From positions 1-21,103 of the forward strand of contig CAIYNT010000133.1 of assembly GCA_903927605.1 (NCBI GenBank): a stretch of DNA of 21,103 nt, written 5' to 3'. The notes under the pieces are model-generated. The model was not told the DNA's origin. It searched no databases and worked only from the letters and a program-made list of their open reading frames with translations. Each line of letters begins with the position of its first letter. Positions within the stretch are counted from its first letter, which is position 1. Of the stretch, positions 15,312-21,103 are shown in pieces. Source of the DNA: an uncultured Holophagaceae bacterium (lineage in GTDB: Bacteria > Acidobacteriota > Holophagae > Holophagales > Holophagaceae). The translations under genes and the position numbers were made by a program.

Positions 15312-15356
15312 CGGGAAGCTCCGGTGTCACAATGTATCGTTCCCAGCAAGGACAGC

Positions 15357-15728
15357 ATGAAGAACCAACCTTTCCCCCAGCGCCTATCGTATAGCCTCCA
15401 GGGGATCCGTACTGCTTGGAGACAGGAGGCCAGTTTCCGTTTCCAGAGCCTGATGGCGGCGGCAGTGGTCGTCTTGCTTATCGCCTTCCGCCCGCCCGCG
15501 ATCTGGTGGGCCCTGCTGTTGCTGAACTGCGGGCTGGTACTGGCCGCCGAGCTCATCAACACGGCCCTGGAACATGCCCTCGACCACTTGCACCCCGAAA
15601 TCCATCCGGCCATCAAGGTTTCGAAGGACTGCGCGGCTGGGGCCGTGCTCATCTTCAGCCTGAGCGCGGTGGGAACCTTCATCGCCTTTCTCTGGTCGAT
15701 GTTCGTCAGAACTTCATGGCCAGGCTGA
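15357..15728 (+). CDS. dgkA: Diacylglycerol kinase DgkA (prokaryotic, integral membrane)
   Basis: The 123-aa protein is the small trimeric membrane kinase that phosphorylates diacylglycerol (or undecaprenol in some bacteria). Three hydrophobic segments lie at about 31-48, 49-68 and 96-117. The active-site residues known from E. coli DgkA are present with an offset of four: Glu24 (QEASFRFQ), Glu65, Asn68, Glu72 and Asp76 (AELINTALEHALD), and Lys90-Asp91 (KVSKDCAAGAVLI). The ATG at 15357 has AAGGA close upstream; the long open frame before it is antisense to the LDT-Mpl gene. It is read divergently from that gene with a 45-bp gap, and its last 23 bases overlap the converging phosphatase gene. 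Confidence 0.93.
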   Translation: MKNQPFPQRLSYSLQGIRTAWRQEASFRFQSLMAAAVVVLLIAFRPPAIWWALLLLNCGLVLAAELINTALEHALDHLHPEIHPAIKVSKDCAAGAVLIFSLSAVGTFIAFLWSMFVRTSWPG

Positions 15729-16587
15729 GTCCGTAACCGCCCGGCTGGAAGGTCGGCGCGAAGGATATGGCTACTTTGGAGTGCCAGTCGGCCCGCAAGG
15801 TCTGGTTGTAGGCGACCACAGCCTTCCCGACGAAGGTTCCGATGAGGCCAGCTGCCACCACGTCGGACATGAAGTGCTGGCGCTGCTCCACGCGGGCCAG
15901 GCCCACCAGGCCCGCGAGCCCGTAGGAGACACCAGACACCCAGGGCTGATCCGCGTGCTCGGCGATCACCGAGGCCAGGGCGAAAGCCTGGGTGGTGTGC
16001 CCGGAAGGAAAGGATTCGCCCCCGTTGAACGGATGGAAATCGTGGGTGCCCTGATCTCTGGATGGCCTGGATCGGCCGACCACCACCTTCAGCGGAATGG
16101 CGATCAGAAACTGAGCAATCCCCATAGTCACCATGGTATCGATGCCCGTGGCCCGCACTTCGGGGTTCTTGAACGCGACCCCGGCGAAGTACGTGCTTCC
16201 GGCGATGAGAACGCTCGGTGTGTCGCCCAGGTTCTGCACATCCTTGGCCATGCGGTCCCAGGAGGCATTGGCGTGTTTCGTCATGAACTGCGTCACGGAA
16301 TGATCCAGCAGCAGGCCCGTGCCAAGGACCGCCGCGACACTGGCACCCGCCGTCATCCAGTCCGAACGGTCCCACCGTGCGGGAGAGGTGATGACATGCC
16401 CCGCATCATCCAACAGCAACCGTGGAAGGTGGGTGAACCGGTCCGGGTCAGTCGAGGAAGTTGCAGGCGAAGCTACCGGGGCGCCTTCGGCGGGCCGGGG
16501 ACCAGGGGTCTGTTCGTTGGGATCCGGGCTCCCAGCGATCAGGCAGCCAGCCGACAGAACCAGAGTGAAGAGGCTGAGATGGCGCAT
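15706..16587 (-). CDS. PAP2-family phosphatase, predicted lipoprotein
   Basis: The 293-aa protein contains the full PAP2 acid phosphatase signature: KVVVGRSRP (Lys167 to Arg174-Pro175), PSGH (194-197) and Arg232...His238...Asp242 (ARVEQRQHFMSD). Such enzymes remove phosphate from lipids such as phosphatidate, undecaprenyl pyrophosphate or lipid A. The N-terminus ends in a lipobox-like LSAGC with Cys15, followed by a Pro/Ser-rich linker, so it is likely a periplasmic lipoprotein. The C-terminus finishes in alternating hydrophobic residues and Phe (GYGLSLAMKF), which looks like an outer-membrane strand signal and is unusual for PAP2. It overlaps dgkA tail to tail. The exact substrate cannot be told. 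Confidence 0.88.
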   Translation of the reverse strand: MRHLSLFTLVLSAGCLIAGSPDPNEQTPGPRPAEGAPVASPATSSTDPDRFTHLPRLLLDDAGHVITSPARWDRSDWMTAGASVAAVLGTGLLLDHSVTQFMTKHANASWDRMAKDVQNLGDTPSVLIAGSTYFAGVAFKNPEVRATGIDTMVTMGIAQFLIAIPLKVVVGRSRPSRDQGTHDFHPFNGGESFPSGHTTQAFALASVIAEHADQPWVSGVSYGLAGLVGLARVEQRQHFMSDVVAAGLIGTFVGKAVVAYNQTLRADWHSKVAISFAPTFQPGGYGLSLAMKF

Positions 16588-16661
16588 GGATGAGTTTATC
16601 TCCGGAGAGGGTTAGATCAGGTGCCAATCGGCGCAGCCCGCTTGAGTTACCTTACCGGGCT

Positions 16662-16682
16662 CCTGGGAGGTTTTGACCCAGG
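16662..16682. terminator. Weak hairpin between the aconitase-family gene and the PAP2 gene
   Basis: CCTGGG (16662-16667) pairs with CCCAGG (16677-16682) across a 9-nt loop just downstream of the aconitase-family stop on the minus strand. There is no following T-run in that direction. It may end or slow transcription. The rest of the 111-bp gap (16588-16698) shows no ORF. Confidence 0.3.
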
Positions 16683-16698
16683 TCTTTTCCTGGAAAGC

Positions 16699-18648
16699 TC
16701 AGGCTCCCGCAATCCTTCCCGCCAAGGCACTAGCGGCCACGGTGGCGGGGCTGGCGAGCCACACCTGGCCCGGGCCGCTGCGGCCCGGGAAGTTCCGGTT
16801 GATGGCGCTGATGGTCACCTGGTCCGGACTTGTGGATACCCCAGGTCCGGCGTTGATGCAGGCCCCGCAGGAGCTGCCCAGCACCACGGCCCCCACGGCC
16901 TCGAAGGCCGCCAGCCAGCCCTGCGCCACCGCAAAGCGCCGCACGTCCTCGCTCCCGCACTGCACGAAGAACTGCACACCATCCGGAACCCGCTGCCCCT
17001 CCGCCGCTGCCACCCGCACCACCTCGTAGGCCCGCCGCAGATCCTCCCGTTTCCCACCCGTGCAGCTGCCCAGGTAGGCGATGTGGATGGGCACGGCCTC
17101 GCCCAGGTCCGCCAGGGCCAGGCCATTCCCGGGATCGCCGGGGCGGGCCAGCATGGGGCCGAGGGAGGCGCAGTCCACGTCCAGCGTGTGGGCATATTCA
17201 GCGCCCTCATCACCGCGCATCCAGGCCTCCAGAAGCACCTCCGCACCTCGGCGTTCCTTCACGAACCGGACCGTCTCTTCGTCCGGCGCGATGAGCCCCG
17301 TGAATCCGCCGATTTCCGCCGCCATATTGGTAAGGGTGGCGCGTTCATCCGTGTCGAGATCCAGCAAACCCTCGCCCTGGTACTCGATGACATGGCCGAT
17401 GGCGCCGCCCTCGCGGATCAGGGGCCGGGCCAGCAGGTGCAGGACGAGATCCTTGGCTGCTACTCCCGCCCCCATCCGACCCTTCAGGCGCACCCGCAGG
17501 GTCGGCGGCACCATTACGCGCACATCGCCCGTAACCCAGGCACAGGCGATGTCCGTGGTCCCCACGCCAAAGGCCAGGCAACCCAAGGCCCCGGCATGGG
17601 GTGTGTGCGAATCCGTGCCCACCACCACCTGACCCGGCAGGGCGTAGTGCTCGGCCATGATCGCGTGGCAGATGCCTTCGCTGCCGGTGCCATCCGGCAG
17701 CTCGCCATGGAGCCGGATGCCGTGTTTCAGGCAGAAGGCCTCCTGCGCCGGTTTCAGGGACTCGGCCACAGTCAGCAGGCCCATGGCCCGGTGCTCGGCC
17801 TTCATGCTGTACTGCAGAAAGGTGAGGTGATCCCGGAAGGCCAGGATGTGTTCCCGATCTCTGATTACGGCATCGGGGCCCAGCGCCTTTTCTAAAAAGC
17901 TCGCGGCCATGGGCGTCACGTACTCGTGGCTGAAGCGCCAATCGGCCTTCACGAAGAGACCATCCGAGGGTTTCACCGTGGAGAGTCCTGTCTTGCCCGC
18001 AGCGGCCTCCACCACCGCGTGCCGTGCCACGAGCTTTTCAGCGTAGGTCATGGGCCTAAGAGCGTGGTTCGGATGGGGTGGCTCCACCTCGCCCTTGAGG
18101 CGCGCGGCGTTGTAGGCGAAGAGGCCCCCGCAACGCACGATCTCGGCCGTGATCGGGTCGAGTCCCACAGTGAACTCAGCCAGCGGAATGGCCTCACCCC
18201 GCCGGACCCGTGGGATCAGGCCGAAATCCGTGCTGGTGAGCAATCCCAGGTTCTGGCAATTCTGGCGGTAGATGCGTTCAAAACTCTCCGCGATCACTAG
18301 GCGGATGCCCGCGCACTGCTCCGCAAAAGGACTGGCCTCGCGGCTGCTCCCCTTGCCCCGACGCTTGCCGGCCACACTGACGGAAAATCCTCCCGCCCGG
18401 ACGGTACCTTCCTTCACCGGGAAGGACCGGCCGCACTTCAAGCCCAGGTAGGGGAAGTCCCCCAGCTTCTCGTCGAAGTGGTAGCAGATGAAGGCAGGCG
18501 TGATCTCATCCGTGCTGATCTGGTCCCGCAGAGGACCGGCCTCCGCCAGATCCAGATCCTCGCCCGCCAATTGGCGGAGGATCCGTGCCGGATCCTCCGT
18601 GAGGAAGAGCACTCGGCCAGGGAAGTGGATCAGGTCGGACAGCATCAT
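16699..18648 (-). CDS. Aconitase / 3-isopropylmalate dehydratase superfamily hydro-lyase, swivel domain first
   Basis: The 649-aa protein is a [4Fe-4S] hydro-lyase. The small swivel domain (LeuD-like) comes first, about residues 1-190, with STDEITP (45-51) and GKGSSREASPF (98-108). The catalytic domains follow from about 200, with GTDSHT (344-349), cluster cysteines Cys529 (GSCTGG), Cys594 and Cys597 (GSSCGAC), and NRNFPGRSGPGQVWLASPATVAASALAG near the end. AcnB also places its swivel before the catalytic domains, but its N-terminal HEAT-like domain is absent here; most LeuCD enzymes are split and AcnA has the swivel last. The substrate (citrate, isopropylmalate, 2-methylcitrate or other) is not determined by what I can see. 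Start is ATG 18648, with a second ATG directly after it. It is divergent from the secreted protein gene. Confidence 0.87.
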   Translation of the reverse strand: MMLSDLIHFPGRVLFLTEDPARILRQLAGEDLDLAEAGPLRDQISTDEITPAFICYHFDEKLGDFPYLGLKCGRSFPVKEGTVRAGGFSVSVAGKRRGKGSSREASPFAEQCAGIRLVIAESFERIYRQNCQNLGLLTSTDFGLIPRVRRGEAIPLAEFTVGLDPITAEIVRCGGLFAYNAARLKGEVEPPHPNHALRPMTYAEKLVARHAVVEAAAGKTGLSTVKPSDGLFVKADWRFSHEYVTPMAASFLEKALGPDAVIRDREHILAFRDHLTFLQYSMKAEHRAMGLLTVAESLKPAQEAFCLKHGIRLHGELPDGTGSEGICHAIMAEHYALPGQVVVGTDSHTPHAGALGCLAFGVGTTDIACAWVTGDVRVMVPPTLRVRLKGRMGAGVAAKDLVLHLLARPLIREGGAIGHVIEYQGEGLLDLDTDERATLTNMAAEIGGFTGLIAPDEETVRFVKERRGAEVLLEAWMRGDEGAEYAHTLDVDCASLGPMLARPGDPGNGLALADLGEAVPIHIAYLGSCTGGKREDLRRAYEVVRVAAAEGQRVPDGVQFFVQCGSEDVRRFAVAQGWLAAFEAVGAVVLGSSCGACINAGPGVSTSPDQVTISAINRNFPGRSGPGQVWLASPATVAASALAGRIAGA

Positions 18649-18763
18649 TCCAGATTACGACAGGGTCAGACAGGGGCCGAAGCCGCGGAAGGAGGACCCG
18701 AGCAATTCCTTGGGCGGTCCATGAGCAAGGCGCTAGGATAGCGAAAGATTCCCAGGAGTGATC
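18649..18763. promoter_or_regulatory. Divergent intergenic region with a candidate promoter for the secreted protein
   Basis: The 115-bp gap separates two divergent genes. TTGGGC at 18710-18715 and TAGGAT at 18734-18739, 18 bp apart, form a plausible sigma-70 promoter for the plus-strand gene. CAGGAG at 18753-18758 is the ribosome-binding site for its ATG at 18764. No clear promoter for the minus-strand gene was recognised. Confidence 0.35.
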
Positions 18764-20575
18764 ATGCGTCTGTTGCCGAACGGTGGATTAGATGTCCTGC
18801 GTGTGGGCACGAGAGGCGCCCTTGTGCTCTTGACGGCCTATGCGCTTGTCCTTGCGGCAGAAGACAAAGAAAAAGAGAAAGAAAAAGACAAGGACAAAAG
18901 CAAGCACCATGAAGTGGCCCGTCCCGAGACGAAGCGAGAAGCACCGCCACCACCCCGCTCGGAAATTAAGCGCGAAGCCCCACCGACCAAGCCGGAACCA
19001 AAGCAGGAATCCAAGCCGATGCCCAGGCGCGAACCCCTGCCGGATTCACATGCTCTGCCTCAGGCACCAACCGGCGACTTTGCTGCTCCAAAGGGTCTCG
19101 CTCCGGCGTCACGGCCGCCGGTGCAAGGGCCGATCCCAGCCGTGCATCCAGACTCCAACCCACAGCACCAGCCCCCACTGACGGGCCATCCGGAATCCTC
19201 TCGTCCCAACGTAGGAGGCCCCTCTGGACGGCCTTCATTCGAATCCCGGCCCCCCTCAGGCCCTGCCGAAAAGCATCGGCCAGAAGGACAGGTGGTTCGC
19301 ACCCCTGGTGGCGGCGAGATCCACCGCACCTCGACCGGTGCCATTCGGGAAGTGCACACTCCCAATGGCGCCGTGATCCGACATTCTCCAAGTGGCGTTC
19401 GGCATGTCGAGATCGTCCGACCTGACGGACGCATCATTGTTGCCAATGCCACCGGTCGCGCTGGGTATGTCCAAAGGCCCCTGGTCTCTCACGGCCACAA
19501 CTACGTTCAGCGGACTTTCATCATCGATGGCAGACCCCACGCCGAGCTTTACCGGCCCTGGTCGCACGGCGGGCGCGAGTATCACGTCTTCATGCCTCAC
19601 CATTACTACCATTCCAGCTTCTACACCTGGGCCTACAACCCCTGGTCACGCCCCGTCCGTTACAACTGGGGCTGGTACTCGCGACCCTGGTACGGGTATT
19701 ACGGTGGGTACTTTGCCCCTTATCCGACCTATGTTGGGCCGGCGTTCTGGATCACGGATTTCCTGATCGCAGCCACTCTGGAATCTGCGTATCTCGCCCA
19801 GAACGCCTCCGTGACGGCCCCGCCGGTGACCTACAGCGCCTCAATGGCCATGACTCCTGAAGTGAAGGAGGCCATCGCCGAGGAGGTGCGGCGGCAGATG
19901 GATCAGGCCAGGACCGATCAGGCGTCCCAGAACGCCGGGCAGACTTCGGCCCCGCCCCCGATCTTCTCCAGGAACGGCCCCAAGGTCTTCCTGGTCTCGA
20001 ACGGCCTGATGGCCTATGCCGGCAACCGGGAATGCCCTCTGGTTGAAGGAGACGTGCTCCAGCTGGTGGATACGCCTGCCCTGGGCGAGGAATGGGCCGA
20101 GGTCATGGTCCTGGCAAGCCGTGGATCGAGCTGCCAGAAGGGTAGTTATCTCTCTGTGAAGACCCTGGACCTTCAGGAGATGCAGAACCAGATGCTGGCG
20201 TCCATGGAAGACGGGATGGCCAAGCTTCAAGCCAATCAGGGCAGAGACGGTATCCCCGCGCTGCCACCTCAGGCCCTCGGAACGGTGAAGGCTTCCTACA
20301 CCGACGACATTCACCCCGATCCTTCTGCCGGGAGTGAGCTGGCGCTGGCCGTCAAGGATGCCAACAGCTCGGAACAGGCCCTCATCAACGAAAGAGGGCA
20401 GGAGTCTCCTGGCCCCGGGTCCGGTGGAACCATCTCCCTGGGCATGACCCCTGCGGAGGTGGAGAATGCCCTTGGCAAACCCAGGAATACCGTGGATCTT
20501 GGCGCCAAAATAATCTACATCTACAAGGACCTGAAGATCACCTTCCTCAAAGGCAGGGTCAGCGACGTCCAATAG
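18764..20575 (+). CDS. Secreted Pro-rich, Tyr/Trp-rich hypothetical protein with SmpA-like C-terminus
   Basis: The ATG at 18764 follows CAGGAG; the GTG at 18758 overlaps that site. The 603-aa product opens with a signal peptide (about 1-32, ending LVLAA), then a Lys/Glu/Asp block (34-48), a long Pro/Arg/His-rich low-complexity stretch (about 50-195), and short repeats of the type TPGGGEIHRTSTGAIREVHTPNGAVIRH (about 200-260). An aromatic region with many Tyr, Trp and His (YNPWSRPVRYNWGWYSRPWYGYYGGYFAPYP) lies around 290-340, then MTPEVKEAIAEEVRRQM. The end (about 555-603, ISLGMTPAEVENALGKPRNTVDLG) resembles the small SmpA/OmlA (BamE-like) fold. I recall proteins with this order from Acidobacteriota but know no function. 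It is probably in the periplasm or at the outer surface. Confidence 0.85.
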   Translation: MRLLPNGGLDVLRVGTRGALVLLTAYALVLAAEDKEKEKEKDKDKSKHHEVARPETKREAPPPPRSEIKREAPPTKPEPKQESKPMPRREPLPDSHALPQAPTGDFAAPKGLAPASRPPVQGPIPAVHPDSNPQHQPPLTGHPESSRPNVGGPSGRPSFESRPPSGPAEKHRPEGQVVRTPGGGEIHRTSTGAIREVHTPNGAVIRHSPSGVRHVEIVRPDGRIIVANATGRAGYVQRPLVSHGHNYVQRTFIIDGRPHAELYRPWSHGGREYHVFMPHHYYHSSFYTWAYNPWSRPVRYNWGWYSRPWYGYYGGYFAPYPTYVGPAFWITDFLIAATLESAYLAQNASVTAPPVTYSASMAMTPEVKEAIAEEVRRQMDQARTDQASQNAGQTSAPPPIFSRNGPKVFLVSNGLMAYAGNRECPLVEGDVLQLVDTPALGEEWAEVMVLASRGSSCQKGSYLSVKTLDLQEMQNQMLASMEDGMAKLQANQGRDGIPALPPQALGTVKASYTDDIHPDPSAGSELALAVKDANSSEQALINERGQESPGPGSGGTISLGMTPAEVENALGKPRNTVDLGAKIIYIYKDLKITFLKGRVSDVQ

Positions 20576-20732
20576 TGCGGGGGCTCTCGGGACCACGGTA
20601 TCGATTGGTTCTGGACCTCGGCATGGTCCTTAGGCTGGCCGACCGTGCGCGTGATTTTCGAGTTTTTCTTGGTGCGATTCGGGATTACATACGAAGGCCC
20701 CCAGCCGGGGGCCTTCGTGTCACTGGTAGGCG
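20576..20732. other. Convergent intergenic region
   Basis: The 157 bases between the two converging genes carry no credible ORF. A strong hairpin lies in the right half and is listed separately. The left part is moderately AT-rich near 20655-20675 but shows no recognisable site. Confidence 0.5.
20691..20718. terminator. Bidirectional hairpin terminator
   Basis: ACGAAGGCCCCC and GGGGGCCTTCGT form a perfect 12-bp stem with a 4-nt AGCC loop between two converging genes. The position and stability suit a shared terminator, though neither side has a good T-run, so it may act partly by blocking or by protecting 3' ends. Confidence 0.7.
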
Positions 20733-21080
20733 TCAGTCCTTCTCTTCCTCGGCCTTTAGCTTGGCTTCCTGCTCGTCGAGGTGCTTCATGAGGCGCTCGG
20801 CCAGTTCCTCGTCCTCCAGTGGGGTGAACATGTCGTCCTTCACCTCGAAGATCTCCAGGCTCAGGCCCTCCTCGGGATCGGCCTTGCCCTCCTCCTGGGC
20901 CTGTAGCTCGGCCAGGGGGGCCAGGATGGCGAAGTTGCGGCCCTCGAACTCAAGCTCTTCCAGGATCGCAAACTCCTCCTTCTCGCCATTCTCGTCTTCG
21001 AGTTCGACGACTTCGATTTCGAAGGAATCATCGTGATCGTGGTTGCAGTCCGGTCCGTGTTCGTGACCCTCGTGAGCCAT
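20733..21080 (-). CDS. Small acidic DUF1292-like protein with His-rich N-terminus
   Basis: The 115-aa protein has the acidic beta-rich core of the DUF1292 (YrzB-like) family: FEIEVVELEDENGEKEEFAILEELEFEGRNFAIL followed by LSLEIFEVKDDMFTPLEDEELAERLMK. The function of that family is not known to me. The N-terminus HEGHEHGPDCNHDHDD, with six His, one Cys and several Asp/Glu, looks able to bind a metal ion; this is inference. A charged Lys/Glu helix ends the protein. I chose ATG 21080 because AAGGAGG lies five to six bases upstream; the TTG at 21098 would include that site. It ends at the shared hairpin. Confidence 0.85.
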   Translation of the reverse strand: MAHEGHEHGPDCNHDHDDSFEIEVVELEDENGEKEEFAILEELEFEGRNFAILAPLAELQAQEEGKADPEEGLSLEIFEVKDDMFTPLEDEELAERLMKHLDEQEAKLKAEEEKD

Positions 21081-21103
21081 GGGCTCCTCCTTGCGCAAGG
21101 GTC

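Noticed and set aside
14571..15356. N-terminal extension of DgkA by 262 residues
   Set aside because: It is antisense to the LDT-Mpl gene; DgkA is normally about 120 residues and the ATG at 15357 gives exactly that.
16621..17895. 424-aa open frame on the plus strand
   Set aside because: Antisense of the aconitase-family gene; His/Gly/Gln-rich translation without motifs.

Overview
The window is GC-rich chromosomal DNA from a Gram-negative bacterium. Gene content fits an acidobacterium, possibly of the Holophaga/Geothrix group: an AroD-AroE fusion, a secreted Pro/Tyr/Trp-rich protein of a type I associate with Acidobacteriota, a RodZ-like protein and dense ATGA-overlapped operons. The taxonomic guess is inference from family resemblance. 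It has no phage structural genes, no CRISPR array and no rRNA.

Layout. 1-1622 (+): the end of a branched-chain amino acid ABC transporter locus (livG, livF). 1710-3629 (-): a hybrid PAS histidine kinase that begins inside the tail of a PAS domain, so its 5' part appears lost. 3632-5045: a small accessory insert of lower GC carrying an unknown 129-aa protein and a metallophosphoesterase that closely resembles the eukaryotic RNA lariat-debranching enzyme Dbr1, followed by repeat-bearing non-coding DNA and a terminator. 5046-10901 (-): a probable operon read as aroDE fusion, degenerate NtrC-type regulator, MoxR ATPase, RodZ-like protein, conserved unknown protein and tRNA-Gly(CCC). A 189-bp palindrome-rich element with an 11-bp target duplication has split the former moxR/rodZ overlap. 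10950-12005 (+): a tartrate/D-malate dehydrogenase. 12006-15311 (-): an L,D-transpeptidase-Mpl fusion with an apparent 1-nt frameshift near its end, then mazG and a small membrane protein. 15357-16587: dgkA (+) and a PAP2 phosphatase (-) whose 3' ends overlap. 16699-18648 (-): an aconitase/isopropylmalate-isomerase family enzyme with its swivel domain first. 18764-20575 (+): the large secreted protein. 20733-21080 (-): a small acidic DUF1292-like protein with a His-rich start.

How the genes work together. Cell-envelope functions recur: the LDT-Mpl fusion looks like a two-step muropeptide recycling enzyme, RodZ belongs to cell-shape control, and DgkA and PAP2 carry out opposite phosphorylation reactions on lipids. 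The most unusual items are the Dbr1-like gene pair, the LDT-Mpl fusion, the AAA+ response regulator that lacks the motifs needed for sigma-54 activation, and the short element that split an overlapping gene pair.
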